Positions 43,227 through 52,981 are shown, numbered from the stretch's first letter. The stretch is 64,000 nucleotides of DNA from Tsuneonella rigui (GCF_003958625.1 NZ_RSEL01000013.1:248001-312000); one strand, 5' to 3'. Made by a program: numbers and translations. Notes: generated from the letters alone by a model not told the origin.

Positions 43227-43247
43227 AAACATTGAAATGTGATGTTT
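43227..43247. promoter_or_regulatory. Inverted repeat, candidate operator for ribB or cysD
   Basis: AAACAT (43227-43232) and ATGTTT (43242-43247) form a perfect inverted repeat with a nine-base centre, and ACAT/ATGT recur inside. It lies 34 bases upstream of the HTH-RibB start codon and 150 bases before cysD, in an AT-richer patch of a GC-rich region. It is a good candidate for binding a dimeric HTH protein, possibly RibB itself. No FMN riboswitch pattern is seen. Confidence 0.4.
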
Positions 43248-43399
43248 CTGCAGATCAGTGTGGGGAAGTGCTGCTTCGCGGGGTCGAAGAAAGCTTGGAA
43301 AGCAGCATGCCGCATCGCTCGCTACATGCCCGTCCACAACAGGTTTGCGCGCCCGATAGGCATCGTGGATACCGTCCCGGTGCAGTTTGAGAGACGATT

Positions 43400-44299
43400 T
43401 TGACCCTGACTCACCTCCAGCGCCTCGAGGCCGAGGCCATCCACATTATGCGCGAAGTGGTTGCTGAAGCGGAGCGCCCGGTCATGCTCTATTCGGTCGG
43501 CAAGGACAGCGCGGTGATGCTGCACCTGGCGCGCAAGGCGTTCTATCCTGCGCCCCCGCCATTCCCGCTGCTCCACGTCGACACCACCTGGAAGTTCAAG
43601 GACATGTACGCGCTGCGTGACCGCATGGCGCGCGATTCCGGGATGGAGCTGCTGGTGTGGCAGAACCCCGAAGCCAAGGCGCGCGGGATCAACCCCTTCG
43701 ACCACGGCCCGCTACACACCGACATGTGGAAGACCGAAGGGCTGAAGCAGGCGCTCGACCACTACGTCTTCGACGCGGCCTTCGGCGGCGCGCGGCGCGA
43801 CGAAGAGAAGTCTCGTGCAAAGGAAAGAGTATTCTCTTTCCGCACCGCCAGCCACGGGTGGGACCCCAAGAACCAGCGGCCCGAGCTGTGGAACCTCTAC
43901 AACGCGCGCAAGGCCAAGGGCGAGAGCATCCGGGTGTTCCCGATCTCGAACTGGACCGAGCTCGACGTGTGGCAATACATCCAGCTCGAAGGAATCGACA
44001 TCGTCCCGCTCTACCTCGCCGCTCCGCGCCCGACCGTGGAGCGCGACGGGCTGCTGCTGATGGTGGACGACGAGCGCTTCCCATTGCGCGAGGGCGAGAC
44101 GCCGGTGATGCGCTCGGTCCGCTTCCGAACCCTCGGTTGTTATCCGCTGACCGGCGCGGTCGAGAGCGAAGCCGCAACCTTGAGCGAGGTGATCCAGGAG
44201 ACGCTGCTCACCACCACCTCCGAACGCCAGGGCCGCGCGATCGACAAGGACGCCGGCGGTGCGGGGATGGAAGTGAAGAAGCAGCAGGGGTACTTTTGA
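43400..44299 (+). CDS. cysD: Sulfate adenylyltransferase small subunit
   Basis: With CysN it makes adenosine 5'-phosphosulfate from sulfate and ATP. The 299-residue PP-loop ATPase has the N-terminal [18 protein letters not shown] and SVGKDS nucleotide loop (32-37), and the [15 protein letters not shown] end block. The start is TTG 43400 (TTG ACC CTG ACT), which matches family N-termini; no ATG or GTG is suitable. The region 43194-43399 upstream, shared with ribB, holds an inverted repeat. A REP pair separates it from cysNC. Confidence 0.95.
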   Translation: MTLTHLQRLEAEAIHIMREVVAEAERPVMLYSVGKDSAVMLHLARKAFYPAPPPFPLLHVDTTWKFKDMYALRDRMARDSGMELLVWQNPEAKARGINPFDHGPLHTDMWKTEGLKQALDHYVFDAAFGGARRDEEKSRAKERVFSFRTASHGWDPKNQRPELWNLYNARKAKGESIRVFPISNWTELDVWQYIQLEGIDIVPLYLAAPRPTVERDGLLLMVDDERFPLREGETPVMRSVRFRTLGCYPLTGAVESEAATLSEVIQETLLTTTSERQGRAIDKDAGGAGMEVKKQQGYF

Positions 44300-44306
44300 C
44301 GTGCCA

Positions 44307-44325
44307 CGGAATGCGAAGCGTTCCG
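44307..44325. repeat. Hairpin after cysD
   Basis: CGGAATGC-GAA-GCGTTCCG, an 8-bp stem with one U-G wobble and three-base loop, 8 bases after the cysD stop. No T-run follows; it may protect the upstream message end. Confidence 0.55.
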
Positions 44326-44328
44326 CAA

Positions 44329-44416
44329 CGTCAACCCCGGGCTTGACCCGGGGTCGTGCTGCCTTCGAACTCGACGGAAACAAAAAGCCTGGCCCCGGAT
44401 CAAGTCCGGGGCGACG
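44329..44416. repeat. Paired palindromic REP/BIME-like element inside the cysD-cysNC operon
   Basis: Copy one (44329-44365) is the inverted form CGTCAACCCCGGG...CCCGGGGTCGTGCTGCC, copy two (44385-44416) the forward form GCCTGGCCCCGG...CCGGGGCGACG. Same family as 3185-3310 and 55102-55190. It occupies most of the 129-base gap between cysD and cysNC and ends 13 bases before the cysNC start. Confidence 0.8.
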
Positions 44417-44428
44417 AGAGTGGGTGCG

Positions 44429-46342
44429 ATGAATTCCGAGCCGATCTACCAGACCGACGCGCTGATCGCCGAGGATATCGAGGCCTACCTCGCGCAGCAC
44501 CAGCACAAGACGATGCTGCGCTTCATCACCTGCGGCAGTGTCGACGACGGCAAGTCCACCCTGATCGGGCGGCTGCTCTACGACAGCAAGATGATCTTCG
44601 AAGATCAGCTTGCCGCGCTGGAAAGCGACAGCAAGCGCGTCGGCACGCAAGGGCAGGAGATCGATTTCGCGCTGCTGGTCGACGGCCTCGCCGCAGAGCG
44701 CGAGCAGGGCATCACGATCGACGTCGCCTACCGCTTTTTCTCGACCGAGAAACGCAAGTTCATCGTCGCCGACTGCCCGGGGCACGAGCAGTACACCCGC
44801 AACATGGTCACCGGCGCGAGCACCGCCGACCTGGCGGTGATCCTGGTCGATGCGCGCAAGGGCGTGCTGGTTCAGACCCGGCGGCACAGCTACCTGTGCC
44901 ACCTGCTCGGTATCAAGAACGTAGTGCTGGCGGTGAACAAGATGGACCTCGTCGGGTATGACCGGGCCACCTACGACACGATCGTCGCCGACTATGCCGC
45001 GTTCGCCCGGAGCATCGGCATCGAGAGCTTCACCGCGATCCCGATCTCAGGCTTCAAGGGCGACAACATCACTGCTGCGCCCTCCGCGAGTACGCCGTGG
45101 TACGACGGGCCCAGCCTGGTCGAGCACCTCGAAAGCGTCGAGGTGCTGAGCGGCGTCGATGCCGGCAAGCCGTTCCGCATGCCGGTGCAATGGGTCAACC
45201 GGCCCAACCTCGACTTCCGCGGTTTCGCCGGCCAGATCGCGACCGGCAGCGTGAAGTCGGGCGACGCGGTACGCGTGCTGCCTTCGGGCAAGACCACTAC
45301 CATCGCCCGCATTGTGACGCTCGACGGCGACCTAAACGAGGCGGTCGCCGGCCAGTCGGTCACGCTCACCTTCGCCGACGAGATAGACTGCAGCCGCGGC
45401 GACGTGATCGCGGTCGCGGACGATCCGCCGCAGGTCGCCGACCAGTTCGAAAGCACGCTGGTGTGGATGGCCGACGAGGCGCTGATCCCGGGCCGCGGCT
45501 ACTGGCTCAAGCTCGCCACCCAGACCGTCTCGGCGACCATCGCCGAGCCCAAGTACGAGATCGACGTCAACAGCCTCGAACATCTCGCGGCCAAGACGCT
45601 GGAATTGAACCAGATTGGGGTTGCCGAGCTGACGACCGACAAGCCGGTGGTGTTCGAGCCTTACGCCGACAACCGCACGCTCGGCGGCTTCATCCTGATC
45701 GACAAGATCACCAACGCGACGGTGGCAGCGGGCATGCTGCACTTCAGCCTACGCCGCAGCCAGAACGTGCACTGGCAGCCGACCGACGTATCCCGCCAGC
45801 ACCACGCCGCGCTCAAGAACCAGGCGCCGCGGGTGCTGTGGTTCACCGGCCTCAGCGGGTCGGGCAAGTCGACCATCGCCAACGAGGTCGAAAAGCGCCT
45901 CGCGCTGATGAACCGGCACACCTTCCTGCTCGACGGCGACAACGTCCGCCACGGGCTCAACAAGGACCTGGGCTTCACCGAGGCCGACCGGATCGAGAAC
46001 ATCCGCCGGGTGGGCGAAGTCGCGCGGCTGATGGCCGACGCGGGTCTCATCGTCCTCACCGCGTTCATCAGCCCCTTCCGCGCCGAGCGGGACATGGTGC
46101 GTGCGATGCTGCCCGAGGGCGAGTTCGTGGAGATCTTCGTCGACACCCCGCTCGAGGTGGCCGAAGCACGCGATGTGAAAGGGCTCTACAAGAAGGCTAG
46201 AAGCGGGGAGCTCAAGAACTTCACCGGCATCGACAGTCCCTACGAACCGCCAGAGCGGCCCGACATCGTCGTCAACACCGTCGAGATGACGCCGGAGCAG
46301 GCGGCGCAGCACATAATCGACAAGCTGTTGCCGCTGAAATGA
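44429..46342 (+). CDS. cysNC: Sulfate adenylyltransferase large subunit fused to APS kinase
   Basis: Bifunctional CysN-CysC: GTP-driven APS formation with CysD, then phosphorylation to PAPS. In the 637-residue protein the EF-Tu-like GTPase has GSVDDGKST (36-44), DCPGHEQY and NKMD; the APS kinase domain begins near 460 with GLSGSGKST (about 475-483) and has [15 protein letters not shown] and [25 protein letters not shown] 44429 is chosen over GTG 44420. Coupled to cysQ by an ATGA overlap; read downstream of cysD across the REP element. Confidence 0.96.
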   Translation: MNSEPIYQTDALIAEDIEAYLAQHQHKTMLRFITCGSVDDGKSTLIGRLLYDSKMIFEDQLAALESDSKRVGTQGQEIDFALLVDGLAAEREQGITIDVAYRFFSTEKRKFIVADCPGHEQYTRNMVTGASTADLAVILVDARKGVLVQTRRHSYLCHLLGIKNVVLAVNKMDLVGYDRATYDTIVADYAAFARSIGIESFTAIPISGFKGDNITAAPSASTPWYDGPSLVEHLESVEVLSGVDAGKPFRMPVQWVNRPNLDFRGFAGQIATGSVKSGDAVRVLPSGKTTTIARIVTLDGDLNEAVAGQSVTLTFADEIDCSRGDVIAVADDPPQVADQFESTLVWMADEALIPGRGYWLKLATQTVSATIAEPKYEIDVNSLEHLAAKTLELNQIGVAELTTDKPVVFEPYADNRTLGGFILIDKITNATVAAGMLHFSLRRSQNVHWQPTDVSRQHHAALKNQAPRVLWFTGLSGSGKSTIANEVEKRLALMNRHTFLLDGDNVRHGLNKDLGFTEADRIENIRRVGEVARLMADAGLIVLTAFISPFRAERDMVRAMLPEGEFVEIFVDTPLEVAEARDVKGLYKKARSGELKNFTGIDSPYEPPERPDIVVNTVEMTPEQAAQHIIDKLLPLK

Positions 46343-47076
46343 ACGACCACGAACTCGCCGCGCATCTCGCCGAGGAGGCGGGGCGTATCCTGCTTCAGGT
46401 GCGCGACAGTCGCAAGCATCATGGCAAGGAGCTCGGCCGCACGGGCGATGCCGAAGCCAACGCCCTGTTGGTCGCCGCATTGCGCGAGCTCCGGGCTCAC
46501 GATGGCCTGCTGTCGGAAGAGGAGAAGGACAGTCCGGCCCGCCTGGGCAAAGAGCGCACATGGATCGTCGATCCCCTCGACGGCACGCGCGAATACGGCG
46601 AGGAGCGGAGCGACTGGGCGGTGCACGTCGCGCTGTCGGTCGCGGGCTATCCAGCGGTTGGTGCGGTGGCGCTGCCCGCGCTCGGGCTGGTGCTGCGCAC
46701 CGATCGGCCGCAGGCTCTAGCCCCCGTCCGCTCGCCGCCGCGCATGGTCGTCAGCCGCACCCGGCCCGCGCGCGAGGCTCAACTGGTTGCAGAAGCAGTA
46801 GGCGCAGAACTCGTCCCGATGGGCAGCGCCGGGGCCAAGGCGATGGCCGTGGTGCGCGGCGAGGCCGAAATCTACCTGCACACCGGCGGGCAATACGAAT
46901 GGGATAGCTGCGCACCCGCCGCGGTCGCGCTCGCGCATGGCCTTCACGTCAGCAGGGTCGATGGCTCGCCGCTCGAATACAACCAGCCCAATCCCTACAT
47001 GGCGGACCTGCTGATCTGCCGGCAGGAATGGGCGGAGCGCGTGCTCGGTCTCGTCGCGTCGATCAGCGCGGCCTGA
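46339..47076 (+). CDS. cysQ: 3'(2'),5'-bisphosphate nucleotidase CysQ
   Basis: Removes the by-product PAP (and can hydrolyse PAPS) in sulfate assimilation. The 245-residue inositol-monophosphatase-fold protein has the metal-binding Glu of SEEEKDS, the [10 protein letters not shown] block with DPLDGT, and the second Asp in [12 protein letters not shown]. Overlaps cysNC by four bases (ATGA). Its stop abuts the stop of the leftward yeiH gene. Confidence 0.92.
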   Translation: MNDHELAAHLAEEAGRILLQVRDSRKHHGKELGRTGDAEANALLVAALRELRAHDGLLSEEEKDSPARLGKERTWIVDPLDGTREYGEERSDWAVHVALSVAGYPAVGAVALPALGLVLRTDRPQALAPVRSPPRMVVSRTRPAREAQLVAEAVGAELVPMGSAGAKAMAVVRGEAEIYLHTGGQYEWDSCAPAAVALAHGLHVSRVDGSPLEYNQPNPYMADLLICRQEWAERVLGLVASISAA

Positions 47077-48174
47077 TCAGACCAGGACCAGCACGAACCC
47101 CAGCGCAGCCGCGAAGCTGGCGAGGGTGGCGGCGATGACCGGTACGGTGGAGCGCCAGCCCATCTGCATCAGCAGGTCCATCCGGCTGCGCATCGCGGTT
47201 GCGGTGACCGCCAACAGCAACAGCCCCTTCGAAGCGGTAAGCGCGCCCGCGGTTAACTGCGCGGGCATGACCGTGAGCGAATTGAGCGTCACCACCCCCA
47301 GGAATGCGACAATGAACCACGGCGGCGCGAGACGGCGGAACCACGGGCGACCCGTACCGCCGCCGCTGCCGATCCACACGCTGACCAGCGCCACCAGCGG
47401 CGCGAGCAGCGCGACCCGCGAGAGTTTCACGACTGTCGCATAACTGCCTGCGCTGTCAGAGAACGCATAACCGCCGCCGATCGCCTGCGCGACGTCGTGA
47501 ATGGAGGCGCCGATCAGGAACCCCGCCTGCCGGTCGTCCAACCCCAACAGCGCGGCGAGCGGCGGATAGAGCGACATCGCCAACGCACTTGCGAGCGATA
47601 CTCCGACCAGGGTGAGCGCGAACTGCGCCTGGCTGAGCCGCTCCTTGCCGATCACGCCGTACAGCGCGAGCGCCGCACTCGCACCGCAGATCGCCGTCGC
47701 GCCGCCGGCGAGGATGCCGGCGTAGCGGGACTGCCCCGCCACGCGCGCTCCGGCGATTCCGGCGACAAACGTCACGGCCATGACGACCACCAGCGCTCCG
47801 AACGGCGCCGCGCCGAGCGAACCGATCTGGCCAAACGTCACCTGCAGCCCGAGCAGCACGATACCCCAGCGCAGGAAGGTCCGCGAGGCGAAGTCGAGTC
47901 CGCTATGCGTGGTCGGCTCGCGCGCCACGAAATTGAGCGACAGCCCGACCAGCAGGCCGAGCAGGATGATCGGGAAGCCGTAATGCTCAGCCAGCCAGGC
48001 CGCTGCCGCTGCCGCCACGGCGCAGGCTATCAGCCCCGGGAACAGCGTGTGCGCGGGCGCGGGAGTCGTAACCGCCTGCGCTTCCTGGTCGGCCAGGTAC
48101 ATCTCGCCGAACAGGTCGCCGCCATAGGGCAGGGTGTCCCAGTCGATCGGCGAGGAGGCGTTCTTCGCAGTCAT
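47077..48174 (-). CDS. YeiH-family putative sulfate/anion exporter
   Basis: The 365-residue protein has about ten spans after a hydrophilic N-terminal tail of about 45 residues. The blocks GGATAICGASAALAL and GASIHDVAQAIGGGYAFS are typical of the YeiH/UPF0324 family, often annotated as sulfate exporters. The transported anion has not been firmly established for the family. It converges on cysQ without any spacer: the two stop codons together read TGATCA. Position beside sulfate activation genes supports a role in sulfur oxyanion balance. Confidence 0.85.
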   Translation of the reverse strand: MTAKNASSPIDWDTLPYGGDLFGEMYLADQEAQAVTTPAPAHTLFPGLIACAVAAAAAAWLAEHYGFPIILLGLLVGLSLNFVAREPTTHSGLDFASRTFLRWGIVLLGLQVTFGQIGSLGAAPFGALVVVMAVTFVAGIAGARVAGQSRYAGILAGGATAICGASAALALYGVIGKERLSQAQFALTLVGVSLASALAMSLYPPLAALLGLDDRQAGFLIGASIHDVAQAIGGGYAFSDSAGSYATVVKLSRVALLAPLVALVSVWIGSGGGTGRPWFRRLAPPWFIVAFLGVVTLNSLTVMPAQLTAGALTASKGLLLLAVTATAMRSRMDLLMQMGWRSTVPVIAATLASFAAALGFVLVLV

Positions 48175-48239
48175 CGTCGCTTTCCCTTCCCGCGCCGGCC
48201 ATTACCGTGCATGCGAACGAGGGGCGAGCGCAAGGAACG

Positions 48240-49709
48240 ATGGCGGCTATCGACAGCTCAGAGTTCGATGTCGCGGTGATCGGCGGCGGGGTGAACGGCG
48301 CCGGGATCGCGCGCGATCTGTCGGGCCGCGGTGTACGCGTGCTGCTGCTCGAGGCGGGCGATCTCGCGAGCGGGACCTCCTCGGCGTCCAGCAAGCTGAT
48401 CCACGGCGGCTTGCGCTATCTCGAGCACTACGAGTTCGGCCTGGTGCGCGAGGCGCTCGGCGAGCGCGAGCGGCTGTGGGCCATCGCGCCGCACATCATT
48501 TGGCCGATGCGGTTCGTGTTGCCCTATGTCAGCGGCCTGCGCCCGCGCTGGCTGCTGCGGCTGGGCTTGTTCCTCTACGACCACATCGGCGCGCGGCGAA
48601 AGCTGCCCGCGACCGAGACCATCCGGCTCGGCCAGCACCCATCGGGCGCGCCGCTTAAGCCCGAATTTACCCACGGTTTCGTCTATTCGGATTGCTGGGT
48701 CGACGATGCACGGCTGGTGGTGCTCAACGCGCGCGACGCGGCCGATCGCGGGGCCGAGGTGCGCACGCGGTGTCCAGTCGAGCGGATCGAGCGCGCGGCA
48801 AGCGGTTGGCGGATCGCGACGCCGCAGGGCGAGTACAATGCCCGCGCCATCGTCAATGCGGCCGGTCCTGCCGTGCTCAAGGTGCTCGGCACGGCGCACG
48901 AGGATAGCGACAGCGGCATCCGCCTGGTGCGCGGCTCGCACATCGTGGTGCCGAAGCTATTCGACCACCCCTATCCTTACTTCTTTCAGCTTCCCGATGG
49001 GCGCATCTTCTTCGCGATCCCGTACGAGCGCGACTTTACCCTGATCGGCACCACGGACCGCGACCATCCGCACGGCGCGTCGATCGAAGCGAGCGCGGAG
49101 GAGATCGAATACCTTTGCGAGGGGGCAAGCCGCTTTTTCCGCCAGCCGGTGCGGCCTGAGGACGTGGTGTGGTCCTACGCAGGCGTGCGGCCGCTGGTCG
49201 CCGATGGCTCGGGCAAGCCCGAGGCGGCGACGCGCGGCTATCGATTCGAGCTATCGGACGAGAGCGAAGGCGCGCCGATCCTCAGCGTTTTCGGCGGCAA
49301 GATCACTACTTATCGGCACCTCGCTGAGGAGGCGGTCGAACTCCTCGCCACTCGGTTGCCGGAGCTCGGCGGTCCGGGGTGGACCGCGAGTGCGCCGCTG
49401 CCGGGCGGGGATTTCCCGCTCGACGGCCAGCCAGCGCTGGTCGCAGAGCTGATGGCACGACATCCATTCCTTCGCCCCGAATGGGCTGACCGCTTGGTCA
49501 AGGCCTACGGCACGCTGGCGGCCGAGATCGTGGGCGGCGAGCATCTCGGTCACGGCCTGACCGCCGGTGAAGTCCGCCATCTGATCCAGCGCGAATGGGC
49601 CGTTACCACCGACGACATCCTGTGGCGGCGGACCAAGCTGGGCTTGCGTTTCTCGGCCGATCAGCGACAGGCGCTGGAACACTTTCTCGCGCAGGAGCAG
49701 CCCGTTTGA
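48240..49709 (+). CDS. glpD: Aerobic glycerol-3-phosphate dehydrogenase
   Basis: FAD enzyme of the inner membrane that oxidises glycerol 3-phosphate to DHAP and feeds electrons to ubiquinone. The 489-residue product has the N-terminal FAD loop VIGGGVNGAGIARDLS, the SSKLIHGGLRYLE signature, GTTDRDH, and a C-terminal DAO domain (VFGGKITTYR, then helical tail). Start: ATG 48240 with AAGGA close before it; a GTG at 48207 is possible. It shares a 65-base divergent promoter region with yeiH and is coupled to the flavin reductase gene (TTGA overlap). Confidence 0.95.
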   Translation: MAAIDSSEFDVAVIGGGVNGAGIARDLSGRGVRVLLLEAGDLASGTSSASSKLIHGGLRYLEHYEFGLVREALGERERLWAIAPHIIWPMRFVLPYVSGLRPRWLLRLGLFLYDHIGARRKLPATETIRLGQHPSGAPLKPEFTHGFVYSDCWVDDARLVVLNARDAADRGAEVRTRCPVERIERAASGWRIATPQGEYNARAIVNAAGPAVLKVLGTAHEDSDSGIRLVRGSHIVVPKLFDHPYPYFFQLPDGRIFFAIPYERDFTLIGTTDRDHPHGASIEASAEEIEYLCEGASRFFRQPVRPEDVVWSYAGVRPLVADGSGKPEAATRGYRFELSDESEGAPILSVFGGKITTYRHLAEEAVELLATRLPELGGPGWTASAPLPGGDFPLDGQPALVAELMARHPFLRPEWADRLVKAYGTLAAEIVGGEHLGHGLTAGEVRHLIQREWAVTTDDILWRRTKLGLRFSADQRQALEHFLAQEQPV

Positions 49710-50278
49710 CCCCCCGCATCGTCGCCATCGGCGGCACGGTTTCGCCCGGCAGCGCGACCGAACTCGCGCTCAAGGCAGCGATTGCTTCCGCCGAGGCCGA
49801 GGGCGCGGCGGTGACGCTGTTCGACGGGAGCTACCTCGCTGGTCTGCCGCATTATCGGGGACCCGGGCACACGCTCGAGCATGGCGCGGAGATGGTCGAG
49901 GCGGTGCGCAATGCGGACGGACTGTTGATCTCCGCGCCCGGGTATCACGGCACGGTGTCGGGCTTGGTCAAGAACGCGCTCGATTATCTGGAAGACCTCG
50001 CGAACGACGCCCGGCCATATCTCGACGGGCGTGCGGTAGGCCTGATTGCGACGGCCTATGGCGACCAGGCGACGGTCAACACGATGCAGACGCTGCGCAC
50101 GGTGGTGCACGCCTTGCGCGGCTGGCCGACCCCTCTCGGCGCGACGATCCGGGTCGGGCCGGACATGTTCGCGCATGACGGGGAGCGGCTCGACGAACGC
50201 TCGCGCGGGCAGCTGGAATTGGTCGCTAAGCAGGTTGTCGACGGGGCGCGCAGCCTCGCCTCGCTCGGCGGAGACTAA
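49706..50278 (+). CDS. NADPH-dependent FMN reductase-like flavoprotein
   Basis: A 190-residue flavodoxin-like protein. The FMN phosphate loop is GGTVSPGSATE near the N-terminus and SAPGYHGTVSGLVKNALDYLEDL is the family's hallmark block. Substrate (FMN, quinone, azo or chromate) cannot be told. The start is TTG 49706 in the glpD stop (TTGA), supported by AGGAG eight bases before. Its stop overlaps the stop of the convergent DUF6285 gene by four bases. Confidence 0.88.
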   Translation: MTPRIVAIGGTVSPGSATELALKAAIASAEAEGAAVTLFDGSYLAGLPHYRGPGHTLEHGAEMVEAVRNADGLLISAPGYHGTVSGLVKNALDYLEDLANDARPYLDGRAVGLIATAYGDQATVNTMQTLRTVVHALRGWPTPLGATIRVGPDMFAHDGERLDERSRGQLELVAKQVVDGARSLASLGGD

Positions 50279-50631
50279 GCGCCCTCGCGCCAGGCTTTGA
50301 ACGCGGGGTAGGCGGGCTGGTCGATCTCCAGCTTGGCCACCGTCGTCAGGATCAGATGCTCGACGAGTTGCGGAGCTTCGACCGCGATCGACCCTTTACG
50401 GATGGCCGACGCTAGGGCGGCGTTGAGCGTCGTCAGGTCGCCGTCCTGATCGAGCAATTCCCGCAGGCGCGCGTGCTCGGCCTCGGCTAACGCCGGCCCC
50501 GTCTCGAGCTGCCGCTGCGCGATGCCGAGCGCGTTGGCGACCACTTTTTGCGGGAAGCCGGCGGCTACGCCCGCGTCGAGCGCGCGGCGAGCTTCGGCGA
50601 TGAGGAGAGAGGGGGCGGGTCTATCGAACAT
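50275..50631 (-). CDS. DUF6285 protein, LvaB-like partner of an acyl-CoA kinase
   Basis: A 118-residue mainly helical protein (PSLLIAEARRALDAGVAAGFPQKVVANALGIAQRQL, then TLNAALASAIRKGS). This family is found next to ACAD10/11-type phosphotransferases; in Pseudomonas putida LvaB, a small protein of this kind, is needed with kinase LvaA to phosphorylate 4-hydroxyvaleryl-CoA. The start overlaps the end of the kinase gene by 11 bases, so the two are coupled here too. Assignment to the LvaB role is inferred from size and context. Confidence 0.75.
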   Translation of the reverse strand: MFDRPAPSLLIAEARRALDAGVAAGFPQKVVANALGIAQRQLETGPALAEAEHARLRELLDQDGDLTTLNAALASAIRKGSIAVEAPQLVEHLILTTVAKLEIDQPAYPAFKAWREGA

Positions 50632-51637
50632 TCCACGCCTCGTGGTCCGGCGCGAGCAAGCGCATAAGGTCGAATTCGGTCTCCGACGCGCGGCGGGCGA
50701 TGACCCCGGCCTCGATCGAGCGGCTGCTCTCGACGAAGGCTTCTGCCACCCCGGCGCACATGACGCCCCAGTTCATCGTCTGGAACACCTCCCACGCGTG
50801 GAGCTCGGCGCGGTCAACCGGCGCGCCGCCGGCACTCTCGTAACCGGCAAGCAGATCCTCGCGCGTGCCGAACCCGCCGACCGGCAGCTCAGGCCGCTGG
50901 AAGCGCCAGCTCGTCACGCACAGCCACGCGAGGTCGTAGACCGGCGGGCCGACATGGGCGAGCTCCCAGTCGAGCACCGCGCGGATGCCGTCGGGCCCGA
51001 CCATCACGTTGCCGTTACGAAAGTCGCCGTGGAGGAGGACGCGGGTTCGCTCCTCGGGCAGGTTGTCCTTGAGCCATCGTAGCGCGAGTTCGAACACCGG
51101 GCGGTCGTGACCGGTCGCGCGGTGGCGCTCCTCCAGCGCGGCCAGTTCTTCCCGCGCGCCGATGCGGCGCAGGCCGAGGTCTTCGTATCCGCTCGCGCCG
51201 TGGAGCCGGGCGAGGATTTCACCGCAGTGCCTGGCCATACCGGCGCGTGCCTCGGCCAGTTCAGGCAGCTTGAGCACGCGGCCGCCGACCGTTTCGCCGA
51301 CGATCCGCGCCATCGCGTAACCGTCGCCTGCGGGCGATCCCGGCGGGAGCTCGAACGCGACCGAGGGGACCGGCACGCCAACGCTGTCCGCCAGCCGGAC
51401 CAGCGCCGCTTCGGCGGCGACGCTCGGTAGGCCCTGCGAAGAAAAGCGACGTCCGGCATGTTGCCGGCGGAGCACGAGCGGGGTCGCAGCGCCGTCTTCA
51501 CCAACGAGGTCGAACGCCCACATTTCCTTGCTCGCGCCGCCCGACAACAGACGCAGGCCGTCGACCGCCGCGGCGGCAAGGCCGGCTTCGCGGGCGGCGT
51601 CGCGGAGGGCGTTCGCCAGTTCTTCGGTATCTCCCAT
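50621..51637 (-). CDS. ACAD10/11-type phosphotransferase, LvaA-like acyl-CoA kinase
   Basis: A 338-residue aminoglycoside-phosphotransferase-fold kinase with catalytic HGDFRNGN and the metal block VLDWELAHVGPPVYDLAW. Members related to the N-terminus of human ACAD10/ACAD11 and to P. putida LvaA phosphorylate the 4-hydroxy group of acyl-CoAs. The start ATG 51637 follows the family length; the longer in-frame reading is antisense to kynU. It is read leftward with the DUF6285 gene, divergent from kynU by 56 bases; an ACAD gene lies beyond kynU. Confidence 0.85.
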   Translation of the reverse strand: MGDTEELANALRDAAREAGLAAAAVDGLRLLSGGASKEMWAFDLVGEDGAATPLVLRRQHAGRRFSSQGLPSVAAEAALVRLADSVGVPVPSVAFELPPGSPAGDGYAMARIVGETVGGRVLKLPELAEARAGMARHCGEILARLHGASGYEDLGLRRIGAREELAALEERHRATGHDRPVFELALRWLKDNLPEERTRVLLHGDFRNGNVMVGPDGIRAVLDWELAHVGPPVYDLAWLCVTSWRFQRPELPVGGFGTREDLLAGYESAGGAPVDRAELHAWEVFQTMNWGVMCAGVAEAFVESSRSIEAGVIARRASETEFDLMRLLAPDHEAWNVR

Positions 51638-51693
51638 CGCCCGGCACCGTGCGCGATTTGCGCTGGGCTGGCAAACGCTTCTATGCCCCGGTG

Positions 51694-52917
51694 ATGACGC
51701 CCCAAGAGCTCGACGCCGCCGATGCGCTGGCCCATTTCCGCGATCGTTTCGCGCTGCCGGAAGGGTTGATCTATCTCGACGGTAACTCTCTGGGAGCATT
51801 GCCAAAAGCGGCCGAGGCGCGGGTGCTGGAGACGGTCCGGAGCGAGTGGGGTGGGGGGTTGATCACCTCGTGGAACAAGGCGGACTGGGTCGGGATGCCG
51901 CAGCGGATCGGGGACAAGATCGGGCGGCTGATCGGGGCGCGGCCGGGCGAAGTGGTCGCGTGCGATTCGACTTCGATCAATGTTTTCAAGGCGTTGACGG
52001 CGGCGATCGCCTTGCAGCCGGGCCGGAACGTGATCCTGTCGGAGAGCGGCAACTTCCCGACCGACATCTACATCATGCAGGGAATCGAGGCGCTGACCGG
52101 CCGCGAAGTCCGCGCACAAATGGTTCAACCTGACGAGGTCGAGGGCGCGATCGACGATAGCGTCGCGGCCGTAATGCTGACTCAGGTGCACTACAAGACC
52201 GGCAAGATGCGCGACATGGCGCGGGTCACCGAGTTGGCGCAAGACCATGGCGCGCTGATGATCTGGGACCTCAGCCATAGTGCGGGAGCGATCCCGGTCG
52301 ACTTGGCTGCCGCCAATGCCGATTTCGCGGTCGGGTGCGGGTACAAGTATTTGAACGGCGGACCGGGGGCTCCGGGCTTCCTGTATGTCGCCGAGCGGCA
52401 TCAGAATGCGGTCACCCCGGCGTTGACCGGGTGGTTCGGCCATGCTGCGCCGTTTGCTTTCGAGGATTGTTACGAGCCGGCTCCGGGGATTGCGCGGTTC
52501 CTCATCGGCACGCCCCCGGTGCTGGGGATGGCGGCGCTGGAGGTGGGGGTCGACCTGTTTCTCGAGGCCGACATGGCGGCGGTACGGGCCAAGTCGATCT
52601 CGCTATCGCAGCTTTTCAGCGAGCGGATGGCGCCGCTCGCCGAGCGGTGGGGCTTCGCGCTCGCCAGCCCGGCCGATCCGACCGAGCGGGGGAGCCAGGT
52701 CTCGTATCGCCACCCCGAGGGGTACGCGATCATGCAGGCGCTGATCGCGCGGGGAGTGATCGGCGATTTCCGCGCGCCCGATATCCTGCGCTTCGGGTTC
52801 ACCCCGCTCTACACCACCCACGCCGAGGTCGCCGCCGCGGCCGGCCACATCGATGCCGTCATGGCGGCGCGCGAATGGGACCGGCCGGAATACAAAGTGC
52901 GCAGCGCCGTCACTTGA
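51694..52917 (+). CDS. kynU: Kynureninase
   Basis: PLP enzyme that splits kynurenine or 3-hydroxykynurenine to anthranilates and alanine. The 407-residue fold-type-I protein has IYLDGNSLGALP, the cofactor Asp in MIWDLSHSAGA (Asp192), and the PLP lysine Lys218 in CGYKYLNGGPGAPGF. ATG 51694 is preferred to GTG 51649. No other kynurenine-pathway gene is seen in the window, so it stands alone between the kinase genes and the acyl-CoA dehydrogenase. Confidence 0.93.
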   Translation: MTPQELDAADALAHFRDRFALPEGLIYLDGNSLGALPKAAEARVLETVRSEWGGGLITSWNKADWVGMPQRIGDKIGRLIGARPGEVVACDSTSINVFKALTAAIALQPGRNVILSESGNFPTDIYIMQGIEALTGREVRAQMVQPDEVEGAIDDSVAAVMLTQVHYKTGKMRDMARVTELAQDHGALMIWDLSHSAGAIPVDLAAANADFAVGCGYKYLNGGPGAPGFLYVAERHQNAVTPALTGWFGHAAPFAFEDCYEPAPGIARFLIGTPPVLGMAALEVGVDLFLEADMAAVRAKSISLSQLFSERMAPLAERWGFALASPADPTERGSQVSYRHPEGYAIMQALIARGVIGDFRAPDILRFGFTPLYTTHAEVAAAAGHIDAVMAAREWDRPEYKVRSAVT

Positions 52918-52981
52918 CGCTTGCGTAAACCCGTCCGCCCGATAGGTTTCCTCTCAGGACGGATAACTGGGAGAGACGGCG

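Noticed and set aside
43194-43399. FMN riboswitch upstream of ribB
   Set aside because: Looked for the conserved AGGG...CAGGGCGGGG-type elements; none is visible. Only a short inverted repeat is present.
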